The position numbers were made by a program, and so were the translations under genes. Under the pieces are notes generated by a model, which saw only the letters and a program-made list of their open reading frames with translations, was not told the DNA's origin and searched no databases. From assembly GCA_917880885.1 (NCBI GenBank), contig OU862913.1, positions 30,823,286 through 30,887,285 of the forward strand: 64,000 bases of DNA. The letters run 5' to 3'. This stretch comes from Limnephilus marmoratus. Its lineage: Eukaryota; Arthropoda; Insecta; Trichoptera; Limnephilidae. Shown piece by piece: positions 34,301-44,439 of the stretch (position 1 is the first letter of the stretch; every line of letters starts with the position of its first letter).

Positions 34301-34777
34301 TTGTGACAATTAAAAATAAAAAGTTATTAATTTTTGGGATCGCTGGCAACGGTTAATATGCACTTTAAAAAAAAAAAACCTTTTGATTCACCTTAATTAC
34401 ATTAAAAGGCAACTATTTGCATTGGGGGAAGTGGAAAATATTTCATTCTAAATTTCATTACGTAAAATTAAAATTAGCTTTCGTCTTGTGAGTTTGTACG
34501 CCAGAATCACAAACCATGTTACACAAACCTAGCGTAGCCGCTAAACTACTTGAAAACTGGGATGTTTTTCTTGTCTTGACGCGAGTAGGCGTTATAAAAG
34601 GGCACTTTCTTTTGTATCACAAACCATGTTACACAAAAATATTTTCCACTTTCCCCAATGCAAATAGTTGTCTTTTAATGTAATTAAGGTGAATCAAAAG
34701 ATTTTTTCAAAAAAAAGTGCGTATTAACCGTTGCCAGCGGTCCCCAAAATTTACCAAAAAGTTTTTAATTGTCACAA
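34301..34777. mobile_element. Foldback element 1 (long inverted arms, shared core)
   Basis: The left arm begins TTGTGACAATTAAAAATAAA, with CGCTGGCAACGGTTAATATG and TTCACCTTAATTACATTAAA further in. The right arm repeats these in reverse complement up to TTTTTAATTGTCACAA. The arms are about 150 bp. The core 34496-34637 is bounded by two direct copies of CACAAACCATGTTACACAAA and contains GCGTTATAAAAGGGCAC. The same core lies inside foldback element 2 at 47854-47987, whose arms are different. Confidence 0.72.
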
Positions 34778-35344
34778 AAATTCTTGCGAAACTGTCAAAA
34801 ATTTGAGAATGACATTTTGAAAAACAATGATTGTTAAATGAAAATAGAATTTTCAAAATTGTTTTAATATAAATGAATTAATTTGTGGTACTTACATAAC
34901 AATTTGAATCGAATCAAGAATTACTTATAGATATTTTAATGTTACGTACCAAATTAGATTGATTGTTCTTATACCTAATATGTTTGATGTGAATAAATAA
35001 ATTTATACACTATCTTTTATGTGTCGTTTGGATATTATGTTATTTCTGTTACTACCTAGTATGAACATATAAACTTTACAATTTTTTATAAACTATTTAC
35101 GTTCGCATACATTAGGAACAGGCAATTTTTTTTGTACTACAGGTTTGTACCTAAAAATATATCCGTGGTATACATGTACGTGTTTACTAGCTTTAATATG
35201 TCAAATGGTTTTGGTTACACCATTGCCGTTACTTCCTATTTTGTACTTATAATCTTAATATAATATTTTTTTATAAACTATGTATATAAAAGCCCAATGG
35301 GCGTCTAAAAAAATAAATTATATAAGAAAATGAATATTTATATT
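34778..35344. other. AT-rich region, nothing recognised
   Basis: No ORF of note and no match to the other repeats in the window apart from general AT richness. Confidence 0.25.
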
Positions 35345-35540
35345 TTATGAAGATTTGAATATGAAAAATTGTAAAAGGTGGCACGCGAGCTGTTTGAAAA
35401 CTGAATGTACTAGGAATGAATAAATAGAACGCTGGAGGGGGGTTGGGACGGGGAGCGGCGGGGACGGTGAAAGTGGAACTTGGGAGGGGAATGCAGGGGA
35501 AAGGACATGCAGGGAGAAACAATTATGTTGCAACAAGTTA
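35345..35540 (+). repeat. Helitron-type repeat fragment
   Basis: AGGTGGCACGCGAGCTGTTT followed by GAAAACTGAATGTA, then a G-rich GGGAGGGG tract, and AGGACATGCAGGGAGAAACA. These correspond in order to 59920-60150 inside the Helitron at 59741-60192. Neither Helitron terminus is present here. Confidence 0.5.
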
Positions 35541-35903
35541 TTTAAAAGATAAATTTGATAATTATCAACATTATTTAAAAAAAAAACTCCTCCAAATACG
35601 TCAAAACATTACTTTATGCACAAGGCATCACTGTTCAAAAATTGCACTGAATTTATACAGCCCCAGTAGGCGAAAAAAAAAGGTGGGTTCACCATCTGCA
35701 CTTCACTGAATTTCCATCCTTAAGGATAAAAAAGTTTAAAAGTGAAAAATACCAAGACAAAAAAATAAAACAAGTTTAAACCATCATTACAAAAAAAAAA
35801 CACTAACAGCAAAACTTAATTATCCAAACAAATCCCGAAATGAGACTATATCTTATGAAAAAAAATCATCTAGAATTCATGTAAACGACTGTAATCCTCT
35901 ACC

Positions 35904-36029
35904 CCAATGTTTCCACTTTCAAAGACTTGCACACACAGCAAAAAAATGTACAATAAAGTGAATAAACCAATGTTTCCACTTTCAAAGATTTGCACACACA
36001 GCACAAAAATGTACAATAAAGTGAATAAA
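35904..36029. repeat. Two-copy 63-bp tandem repeat
   Basis: CCAATGTTTCCACTTTCAAA ... ACAATAAAGTGAATAAA occurs twice head to tail with a period of 63 bp and few differences. It is recent and local, with no known function. Confidence 0.75.
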
Positions 36030-36117
36030 GCAATATGCAAGCACTCTTCAGAATATCATCCCATATCCGAGTGTAAATCTCTGGAACTGCCACCAAACGC
36101 GCTAACTGCCACTCAGC

Positions 36118-37527
36118 CAGTGGCGTAGCTTGCATGGGTGGTACCCGGGGCAAAAAAAATGGTGTCACCCCCCCATAAAGTTTTTAAAAAGCAAATTTCG
36201 ACCTCGTTAAATATGAAAACATTACTAGCTAGTCAAATGTGCAAACAAAAATTTCGCAATCCTCAAAATTAAAAAAACTTTTAAAAACACTAATAGAATA
36301 ACAAATTTTTCAACAATCAATAGGTTATAATTCCCGTCACGAGTTCCCGTCAGTCACAATTACGAAAGGAATGAGAATGACACAGATGACAAGTCAGGAA
36401 TATTTCAGGGGAATCCCCCATAAAGCAATAGTATGAGCTAGGAACGAAAATAAAACAACATTTTTTTGGGGAATCCCGACCGACCGAGCCATAGGACTAC
36501 AAAATAGAGTTCCGAGTGGAGTCTTCAATTTTTATATGCTGCAAAATTCTGACGAAAATCATTTGCTGGCATGAAAACATACACTTTAACAACCCATACT
36601 TAAGATAAAACCAGTTTTGTGTTCAGAGTGTAACGATAAAATTTCAATTCTAAAATTGTAAAGGTGTGAGTCCCCAGCTTTAATTATTAATGCACGCAGT
36701 ACACGAAAATAGTTTTCCTCCGATCTTTGTAGCACATTTTCTTAACTTTCAAATCTTGCACGTGGAACTCGAAAATGGTTTCCTTTAAAATTTCATTTGG
36801 AACTCTTCATCTGCGGACCCATTTCGAAGGCCACCATTTCCAAGTTCTATTATTTCAAGATATTCCCCGAGTTGCAAGATATGAAAGTTTCAGACTATGT
36901 GTGCAAATATCGGAGGAAAACCGTTTTCATGTTATGGGTGTAGTTTCAATCAAAACGAGATACCGAATACAGATTCAATCTTAAATTGAAACTTGTTTGA
37001 GATTTGCTTCAAATATGAGTTGCACACCGTACGCTCCAAAATTCGAAAGAAAACCATTTTTTTGTTCCGTGTGTAACTTTTATTCAAGCTTTTTGATTGT
37101 CACACAGACTCACTCTTAACTTAAATCTGGAAAAATGTGAGATTAGTATAGGCCAGGCAACGAATAAATACACCATCAAGACGCCATAGTAACGTCGCCA
37201 ATCAAAAAACTTTGAATTTTTCGAAATTAGGACTAAGGCAAAAATCTGATTTAAGGATTACCAGTTTATGGATTTTACTTGTACATACGGAATATATCAG
37301 GGAAATCCCCGACCGAGCAATACTACGAGCTAGGAACGAAAATAAAAAAAAAGTTTTTTCGGGAATCCCAGACCATACGAGCCATAGAGCTAAATAACAG
37401 TCATTGTTCAAGCGTAAAATACTTTTGTGCGGCAATTTTGCATTTTCGTAAGTTTTTCTCCACGTTCGAGTGTCACCCCCCCTCTGTTGGCATCCGTGGC
37501 GAACCGCCCCCCCTCGATATGCCACTG
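36118..37527 (+). mobile_element. hAT-like element (copy 3) with decayed C2H2 fingers
   Basis: The left end is CAGTGGCGTAGCTTGCATGG and the right end CCCTCGATATGCCACTG, inverted and hAT-like. The flanking 8-mers (CACTCAGC, CACAGGTA) do not match, so one end may be wrong or belong to another copy. Inside are finger remnants: GGKPFSCYGCSFN at 36912, RKPFFCSVCNFYSSF at 37053, and THFEGHHF at 36819. No transposase is recognised. Confidence 0.6.
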
Positions 37528-37824
37528 CACAGGTACCTTGATGGAAGTATGAACGCCTACGCTTAATTTATTAGCAATGCGTCTAATACACCTGACTGCT
37601 GTTAATTATCTGTGGCGCTCTCTTGTCTACTAGATTGTGCACTGTCATTTACATCTTTGTCCAATTACATTTATTAAAATTATTGAAAAAAAGTATTCCA
37701 TACTTATACTTCATACCTACTGTGTGTATATATGTAACCATGCACCTATTGCAATATTTTATGTTTATATGACAATGTAACATACTTGAATTGTATATTT
37801 AATGAAAAAAAAGATTTTATATTA

Positions 37825-38762
37825 GGTTCTTACATATGAAATTGGCGTTTTGTATGGGAGGAACATAAAGTCGTTTTTTTTTAATATAATATATTTATTT
37901 AATCAAAGTATGTACTATTGCTATCTATGCACTTTTGTCATCTCATAGGTAGTTCATCGATCCCTTTACTAAAAAAACCATTCGCACGGGAATCAATAAA
38001 ATCTTTGAAGGCGGTTTGGACTGCCCCATCGGAGTTGAATTTTTTCACTTGCAAGAAGTTATCCAAATTTCGAAAAAAATGGTAATCTGTTGGGGCAAGG
38101 CCCGGAGAGTACGGTGGATGTCTTAGACATTCCAATTGAAGCTCCTCTAATTTGGTAGCCGTCTGTTGTGCAGTGTGTGGTCTAGCGGTCAACGCGCGTT
38201 TGTTGATTTGCTTCACTTAATTCTTGAGGTACCCACCTTTCAAGCTTTTTCACCTTCCCAATTTGCTTCAAGTGGATTAAAACAGTTTTATCACTAACAC
38301 CGCAGCCTGCAGCTAACTCGGACGTGGTTTGCCATGGATCCGCTTCCACAATAGCCTTCAATTCTTCATTATCAACTTTGTTCTCCGGCCGTCCACGGGG
38401 CTTCTTCTGCAGGTCGAAATTTCCAGAACGAAAACGTTGGAACCAAAAACGCACTGTGTTTTCTTTTTCGGCACCGTCGCCATACACATCAGTAATCCTT
38501 CGAGCCGTTTCTGCAGCACTGGTGCCACGGTGGAACTCGTACTCGTAAATAACGCGATATTTCAAGTTTTCCATTTTGTAAACTAAGTGACGCAAAGAAA
38601 AAAACCAATTAAGGAAAAAACAAATGAATTATAATTTTCGAAACACAAATACATGAGTAAATAGCTGTATAAATTTGAATTTGGAATTCCAAACCAAAGA
38701 GAAGATATTTGAGATCAAAATTGCCATTACGGCAAAACGCCAATTTCATATGTAAGGACCTA
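37825..38762 (-). mobile_element. Internally deleted mariner element, TA-flanked
   Basis: Terminal inverted repeats GGTTCTTACATATGAAATTG and GGTCCTTACATATGAAATTG, with TA on both sides (37823-37824 and 38763-38764), the Tc1/mariner target. The length of 938 bp is well below the usual 1.3 kb. The transposase gene runs on the minus strand and lacks its middle. Confidence 0.92.
37938..38595 (-). pseudogene. Mariner transposase, internally deleted
   Basis: The N-terminal part (from 38595, start near MENLKYRVIYEYEFHRGTSA) holds the paired helix-turn-helix DNA-binding region, with WFQRFRSGNFDL and GRPENKVDNEEL. It runs to WVPQELSEAN and then jumps to the ARPHTAQ region in a shifted frame. The block carrying the first catalytic Asp is lost, the second (HDNARPH) is cut, and the third motif reads YSPGLAP instead of YSPDLAP. 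The product could bind inverted repeats at most. The wording is close to cecropia/irritans-group mariners of insects. Confidence 0.9.
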
Positions 38763-39111
38763 ATATCAACCTGTCATTTTTATAATATTACTTAAACAAA
38801 ATCTTAGATAACCACTCTGTAAATTGCCATCTCAACACAGGCGTTTCACACCTAGTAAAGTGAGATGGGCAATACGTCATTATTATAACCAAATGTAATA
38901 TGAAAATAATGAAATAAATAAATAATAAAACTTATTATTAATTATTTAAATAAATTTATTAAAATAAAGTAATTTTTGTGTTTTGAGTAGTGATTGCAAA
39001 GTGGAAAAAGTAAAAATTGACCTGTATAACCTCACTTTGGTTACCGCGCTCGCGAGTGATTTTTTCTTTTCAGACATATTATTACTTACTATTGAATGTT
39101 TAAATATAAAT

Positions 39112-40570
39112 ATGGCTGGAAATAATTCGATGATATCGATTGAGAAGTTGACTGGTCGTGACAGTTGGGCTAGTTGGAGTTTTGCGGTCACAGCATACTT
39201 GTAACACGAAGATTTAAATAGGTAGTTGCATTTTGAAAGAACCAGTGGATCCTAATTCAGTCAAACAAGAACCAAAGCCAAGTCAAAGTTAATATTATTA
39301 GTAGACCCGATTTTGTATGTAGGTACACATTCAAGAAGCCGAAAATGCAAAACAGGTATAGACTGGTCAGTGGTTGAGTGGGCATAGCGCTTGGGTCCCA
39401 CCCGAGCGTCGCGTCTTCGATTCCTCGGCTGGCTAAGTCCTCCATCACAACACAAGCAACATTTTCGGCTTTCTGTGGTGGTAGTAGGAGATTTTCAAAC
39501 ATTGTTGGGTTATTCGTATCCCGGGAATGTTTGTCTTTCTTTTTTAAAAAAAAAAAAGGTTTTGGAAAATTTGGCAAAGGAATTCGAGGACAGTGGATTG
39601 ACTCGAAAAGTGAATTTAATAAAAGAACTCATTAACACCAATTTAGAAAATAGCATTTCAGTCGAAGACTACGTAAAAAAAATTATGACAGCCGCGCACA
39701 AGTTAAGGAATATAAAATTCCATGTCGACAATGAGTGGTTGAACACATAAATGCTGGAAGGTTTGCCAGAAATATATAGGCCCATGACAATGGCCTTAGA
39801 AAGTTCCGGTATGAAGATTAGTGCTGATTTAGTAAAAACCAAAGTACCTACTAAAGGAAGTAAAGACATCAGACACTACCGCACTTTATACAAACACAAA
39901 AAATAATCAGCACACAAGTATTAAGAAAGGCCCAACATGTTTTAATTGTAACAAGTACGGACATCTCAGTAAAAATTGTTAGCATAAGAAGACAAGTGAT
40001 AATAATAATAAAAAAACGGATAAAATTACAGGGTATGTTGCAGCCTTTTCAGCATCTACAACAAACGACTCTCATTCTTGGCATATTGATTGTGGAACAT
40101 CTATGCACATGACCATGCACCGGGACTGGCTCACTGATATTACTCCCTCGTCTGTTCCGAGCATCAGAATTGTTAATAACAAAGTATTAAAGGTTGAATG
40201 CTGCGGTAATTAATGTATGTGTCAAAATAAATGCAAACAATGGCAGCACCAGTTCAATACAGGTTAGGAATGTTTAATATGTACCAGAATTTAAAACAGA
40301 TTTGTTGTCAGTCAGTTAGCAAAATAATTAAAGGTGGATGCAGACTAATATTTACCGAACATGGCTGTAAAATTTACAATCGAGTAACAAGTTAATTGCA
40401 AAGGCCGAATTAATTAATGACACATATCTGTTAAATACTTGTGACAATCAAAATATGCAAGTCATGATGGTTAATACTGACGATGATACTTATCTATGGC
40501 ACCAGAGGATAGGTCAATTAAATTTCACTAGCCTTTATAAAATACCTATCTGTACAGAAGGTGTAAACAT
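39112..40570 (+). pseudogene. Ty1/copia gag-pol relic
   Basis: Gag begins MAGNNSMISIEKLTGRDSWA, continues after an interruption with EFEDSGLTRKVNLIKELINT and VEDYVKKIMTAAHKLRN, and has a zinc knuckle CFNCNKYGHLSKNC at 39938. A copia protease follows as WHIDCGTSMHMT (the usual SGA changed), and a pre-integrase motif LWHQRIGQLN at 40494. Several stops and frameshifts break it and no reverse transcriptase is left. LTRs were not found. The gag is split by a tRNA-derived SINE at 39357-39557. Confidence 0.8.
39357..39557 (+). mobile_element. tRNA-derived SINE inside copia gag
   Basis: GTCAGTGGTTGAGTGGGCAT resembles a Pol III A box region and TCTTCGATTCCTC a B box; together they fit a tRNA-like head at about 39366-39434. 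The insertion ends in a T-run and an A-run at 39541-39557. Copia gag sense (HIQEAENAKQV) ends just before it and resumes just after it, which marks the boundaries to within a few bases. Confidence 0.6.
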
Positions 40571-40682
40571 TACACGATTACGTCACCCGGAAGTTTATTT
40601 AAAAAAGTTAATTTAATATGAATTCAGCGGTCGCACAAGCCATAACTTCATTTACATTGGCACTCACCAGCCATCGCTGATC

Positions 40683-40875
40683 AACTCGGAGACGATCCAG
40701 GGCCAACTCGAACACCAACCTTCCAACTCAATCTTCCAACGCACAAACTACCCCTCCATTCAATCGTCCAAACGTTTGAAATTGGATGTTGGCCGCAGTG
40801 TGGCCATACCGAAACGCACAACCATGCACGAACAACCTCCATTCAATCGTCCAAACGTTGGAAGCATGTTGGAAG
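40683..40875 (+). repeat. CCAAC/GTTGGAAG dispersed repeat, copy 2 (left part)
   Basis: GATCCAGGGCCAACTCGAAC and ACAAACTACCCCTCCATTCA match 433-500, and GGCCGCAGTGTGGCC matches 530-545. It breaks off at GTTGGAAG|TTA, where the Harbinger relic starts, and its continuation GCCGCAGTGTGGCCCC is found at 46467. Confidence 0.65.
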
Positions 40876-41099
40876 TTAAGGCGCGTTCAGATGTTTCGAT
40901 TGTTGTTGATCCACTTTTATTTAACGTTAAAAGTTGAAGATTATGTTCACACGTTTCAATTTAAGTAGAACGAGTAGAACCGAATTTGACATTCAAGATG
41001 GCGTCAACTGAAATTGTCAGTGCGTGCGTCTCTCTAACTTCTGATGTTCTGCGAGAAAAAGCATAAAAAATGTCGTATTTGGGCGAGAAAATGAATTAT

Positions 41100-41245
41100 G
41101 AGAAGGAGTGAATTAGGCGCATCCAAAACAATTTTGAAAGAGGTTGCCCTAGAAGACTCCGAAGGATATATAAATCACTTGAGGATGACAGAAAAACAAT
41201 TTGATGAGCTGCTTTCCAAAATTGGCGATAAAATTTTTCAGAGAT
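41100..41245 (+). pseudogene. PIF/Harbinger transposase N-terminal fragment
   Basis: One frame reads ILKEVALEDSEGYINHLRMT then EKQFDELLSKIGDKIF. This matches the conserved region just before the catalytic domain of Harbinger (HARBI1-like) transposases, where the form is roughly D-x-E-x-[FY]-x-N-x-x-R-M-x3-x-F-[DE]-x-L-L. The catalytic D-D-E part is absent. Confidence 0.65.
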
Positions 41246-41474
41246 GTTTAAATTAATAATAATTCCTACTAACTACAGTAACCGGAGAAGCAAGGAAATG
41301 ATGCATATTTCGTTAAAGTTAGCTTTACCATAACCTAATAACGACAACGCCAAACGTCAAAGTTTGACATAGGTAGTTATTGTTATTAGATTTGTACAAA
41401 TTGTTTTTTCTTTTAATTTATGCCTGGTGACAATATGCGTGTAAACGAATATTGACAAATGTTTGACGTCGGAG

Positions 41475-41806
41475 GCGTCTACTAATATCTACAGGTATTC
41501 CAAAAACTGAAAAAATCGAACTAATATCTATGGGAATCAAAGTGTTGACGAATATCTACAGCTCAAACTGTTGATTAATATCTATGAGAACCAAAGTGTT
41601 GACGAATATCTACAGTACTGTCAGAGGTTGGATTTGCAATTATGTATAGCATATTGGAATAACGTAATATTGCGTATGCAGTTTAAAAAACTTAATTTAT
41701 TTAAGTATGTATGTAAAAATCCCTAATATCGGACTATTGGACACATTTAGCTGATTAGTCCAACCTACGCTCTGTAGATATTAGTTCAACCTACGCTCTG
41801 TAGATA
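41475..41806. repeat. Subterminal repeats of the Harbinger relic (left side)
   Basis: ACTAATATCTACAG-type words recur at about 41480, 41520, 41555, 41575 and 41605 (variants AATATCTATGGG, GAATATCTACAG), with GTTGACGAATATCTACAG twice. The opposite orientation, CTGTAGATATTAGT, appears at 41773, 41797 and again beyond gypsy-3 at 46190, 46215 and 46240. Clustered inverted subterminal motifs are typical transposase-binding sites. Confidence 0.65.
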
Positions 41807-41811
41807 TTAAT

Positions 41812-42091
41812 TGTGATGTAGAGTAATTAAGTATTTCATATGGAAAGAATACGATAGATGGCGGTGAGCATGTAGCTTGCACCATAGCTCGCCAGATGGC
41901 ATTGGCGTACAAGAAGCAGTCTCAGAGATATACTTTGCGAGCTCCCGTGGCAAGGCTCCAGAGATTTACCTACCCCCGAATAGTAAACAGACGTAGCTAA
42001 CCAGCTAGGTTATTCCAGTAATTAAACACTTTTATATTCAAAGAACCTTATTTAATAATTACTATCTGCCGAGGAAAGGGCAGACATAACA
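41812..42091 (+). repeat. Gypsy-3 5' LTR (280 bp)
   Basis: Begins TGTGATGTAGAGTAATTAAG and ends GCAGACATAACA. CACTTTTATATTC lies near the 3' half, and no clear TATA box was picked. It differs from the 3' LTR at GGTGAGC/GGTAAGC and in the final CA/AA. Confidence 0.92.
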
Positions 42092-42513
42092 ATTGGCGCA
42101 GCCGTATAAGTATAATTGTGTGAAAGTTACGCGTGCGAATAACAATTGGTGCTGGACACGGAGGACTAAGTCACCGCTGGAGTGACTTGCAGTTTTGGCA
42201 AGGAATCGGAAGAGATTCTGCTCGAGATTAAGGAGCATTTGGTTCCGTGGCTACGGGCTGAATAAGAAGATTTTTGTTTTAGGAACAGAAGTGAAATACC
42301 GCAAGGAGGCGATCTGGTTGTGGATCATTGGATTAATCAGAAGTTTCAAGGTCAAAACGGATCATTGGATTAATCAATTAATCAGAAGACAAGGATAAAA
42401 CCCAGAGGGAGACCAGAAGAGTTCCTGAGATAAGTATTTTTGATTCTTTGAGAGGGATTATTTGTTATTGTTTTCTTGTTGATTTTTCTTTGCCGATTTA
42501 TTTGTTGGGAGTT

Positions 42514-43920
42514 ATGGAATCGGGTAGAATACCACCGTTTTGCCATCTCTCCGGAGACTGGGGGTTGTTTCGACTTCGGATAGAGCAATTTTTCGTGATC
42601 CATGATGACAAAACGTCTGTGGAGAAAAAACGGGCTTTTTTATTGAATCTCCTAGAATCAGAAACGTTGACCTTACTAATTAATCTGTGTTTTCCAAGTA
42701 AAGTAACGGACTTATCTTTTGATAAACTTTTAGCGCTTCTCGACAAACATTGTAACAAAAATCGTTCAGTTTTTAAAGAACGGGAGAAGTTTTTTTTAGC
42801 GAGGCAACAACAAGGCGAGACGATAAGAGATTTCGCGGTTAGACTTCGTTCTTTAGCAACGTATTGTCAATTCGAAACGAGGCTTGAAAAAAATCTTATA
42901 GACATGTTTGCAATCGGGTTGTTACCGGGGCGCGCGAAAGAGAAAATTTTTGTAGAAGGGCAAACGTTATCGTTTAATGAAATAGAAGGACTTGCAGTTA
43001 GTATGTCAACTTTGGATAGTGCTAATACAGTAAAATCAGAAGTAAACCTAGTAAAAAAACGAGTTACTAGCGATGGGGTCAAGCGAGATCAGCGTAGGGA
43101 ACGATCGTCGAGCCCCAAGGGTAGTTTTAACACGAAACCAGCTTATAGGTTAGGATCAAATTCAGGTACGAATTTTAGATCACCCGTGGGTAGTGTTAGA
43201 AAACAGTGTTTTATTTGCAAAAGGAATGATCATCTATCGTTTGATTGTAAATTTCGTAATGCGAAATGTTTTAAATGTAAGGGCGTTGGGCATTTACAGA
43301 AATTCTGCAAGAATAATCCAGGTACGAATTTTAGATCACCCGTGGGTAGTGTTAAAAAACAGTGTTTTATTTGCAAAAGGAATGATCATCTATCGTTTGA
43401 TTGTAAATTTCGTAATGCGAAATGTTTTAAATGTAAGGGCGTTGGGCATTTACAGAAATTCTGCAAGAATAATCATATAAATCCCATTTTTGAAAATCAC
43501 AGGGATAGTAAAGTTTTAGTTGCGTCAATTAGTCCGATTACTGCTGAAATTGAAATTAATAACAAGAAGTTTACGGCAATGATTGATTCCGGTTCATCTT
43601 TATGTGTGATGCCGGAGGGTATTTTTAAACGACATTTTAGTTCAATCATTTTGTCACAAGACAAGCGGATTATTTCAGGTTATGGAAATAATCGTTTAAA
43701 AGTCGTAGGAAAGGCGATTTTTGATGTGAAATTTAAGGGTAGGAACAAAAATATTAATTTTATTGTAGTAATAAAAGGAACAGAATTAATTGTGGGAAGA
43801 GATTTTATGGAATGTTTCGATCTTGGGATAACTTCTCAGGAGACAATTAATTTAGTGACGCCGCAAATGAGGAATGGAGAAAAATTTATTCATGGATTTC
43901 CGGAAGTTTTTTCTGACTAG
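42514..43920 (+). CDS. Gypsy-3 gag-protease
   Basis: Starts at ATG MESGRIPPFCHLSGDWGLF, since the 22 codons upstream have no ATG. Gag resembles that of the tandem array (FVIHDDK ... KKRAFLL, LINLCFP). There are four CCHC knuckles because a 156-bp unit is duplicated. Protease follows with AMIDSGSSLCVMP (DSGS instead of DTGA) and ELIVGRDFM. The frame ends at TAG just after GFPEVFSD, the point where the linker to reverse transcriptase would start. The product of about 468 residues would provide particle protein and maturation activity only. Confidence 0.88.
   Translation: MESGRIPPFCHLSGDWGLFRLRIEQFFVIHDDKTSVEKKRAFLLNLLESETLTLLINLCFPSKVTDLSFDKLLALLDKHCNKNRSVFKEREKFFLARQQQGETIRDFAVRLRSLATYCQFETRLEKNLIDMFAIGLLPGRAKEKIFVEGQTLSFNEIEGLAVSMSTLDSANTVKSEVNLVKKRVTSDGVKRDQRRERSSSPKGSFNTKPAYRLGSNSGTNFRSPVGSVRKQCFICKRNDHLSFDCKFRNAKCFKCKGVGHLQKFCKNNPGTNFRSPVGSVKKQCFICKRNDHLSFDCKFRNAKCFKCKGVGHLQKFCKNNHINPIFENHRDSKVLVASISPITAEIEINNKKFTAMIDSGSSLCVMPEGIFKRHFSSIILSQDKRIISGYGNNRLKVVGKAIFDVKFKGRNKNINFIVVIKGTELIVGRDFMECFDLGITSQETINLVTPQMRNGEKFIHGFPEVFSD
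43165..43476 (+). repeat. 156-bp in-frame tandem duplication of the gag zinc knuckles
   Basis: Units 43165-43320 and 43321-43476 are almost identical (GGTACGAATTTTAGATCACC ...), each encoding FRSPVGSV then CFICKRNDHLSFDC and CFKCKGVGHLQKFC. The duplication adds 52 residues without breaking the frame, giving four CCHC knuckles instead of two. Confidence 0.92.
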
Positions 43921-44439
43921 TTGGGTAAATTTAAAAAAAAAAATTAGGTTTTTTTTGTTGTATTTTTTTTTCTTGTGTTTTGTAAATTTTTAGGTGTCTT
44001 TTATAGTGAATAAAGACGCGGGTTCAATGTTTTTTTTTCAATGCTAGGCCGATCCTATTAACAATAAAAGTAAGTTGAGTCTGAATTAAAGTCAATAGTA
44101 AAAGACGGAATAAATTCTTCGATTAATTAGTGGGGAGTTTGCTTCCCCGAGAGAACCATTAAGTAGGAGGAAGGGTGATATCATTTTGATATTAGAGTTG
44201 TTTGTACATGGCGTTACTTAACAACTTCACCGATCATATTTGTTTGTAGAATTTGTTTGTACATGACGATACTTACAAGCTACCCGATCTCGTTCGTATT
44301 AGAATTTGTAGTACATGGCGTTACTCACAAATTATGCGTTCATTTTTTTTTTATTTTGGAAATTTTAGCTTTTTGTACATGGCGTTACTTAAGTGATAAT
44401 TTCAAGATACCCGTAGCTTACGTTGGTACATGGCGATAC
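43921..44439 (+). other. Filler replacing reverse transcriptase in gypsy-3, with GTACATGGCG repeats
   Basis: T-rich and non-coding at first, then five copies of GTACATGGCGTTACTTA or close variants starting at 44204, 44259, 44311, 44375 and 44426, spaced 51-64 bp apart. No reverse transcriptase motif can be found in any frame. It joins directly to the integrase frame. Confidence 0.8.

Noticed and set aside
42448..42513. Start of gypsy-3 gag at 42448
   Set aside because: The codon is TTG; the ATG at 42514 gives the N terminus that aligns with the other gag.
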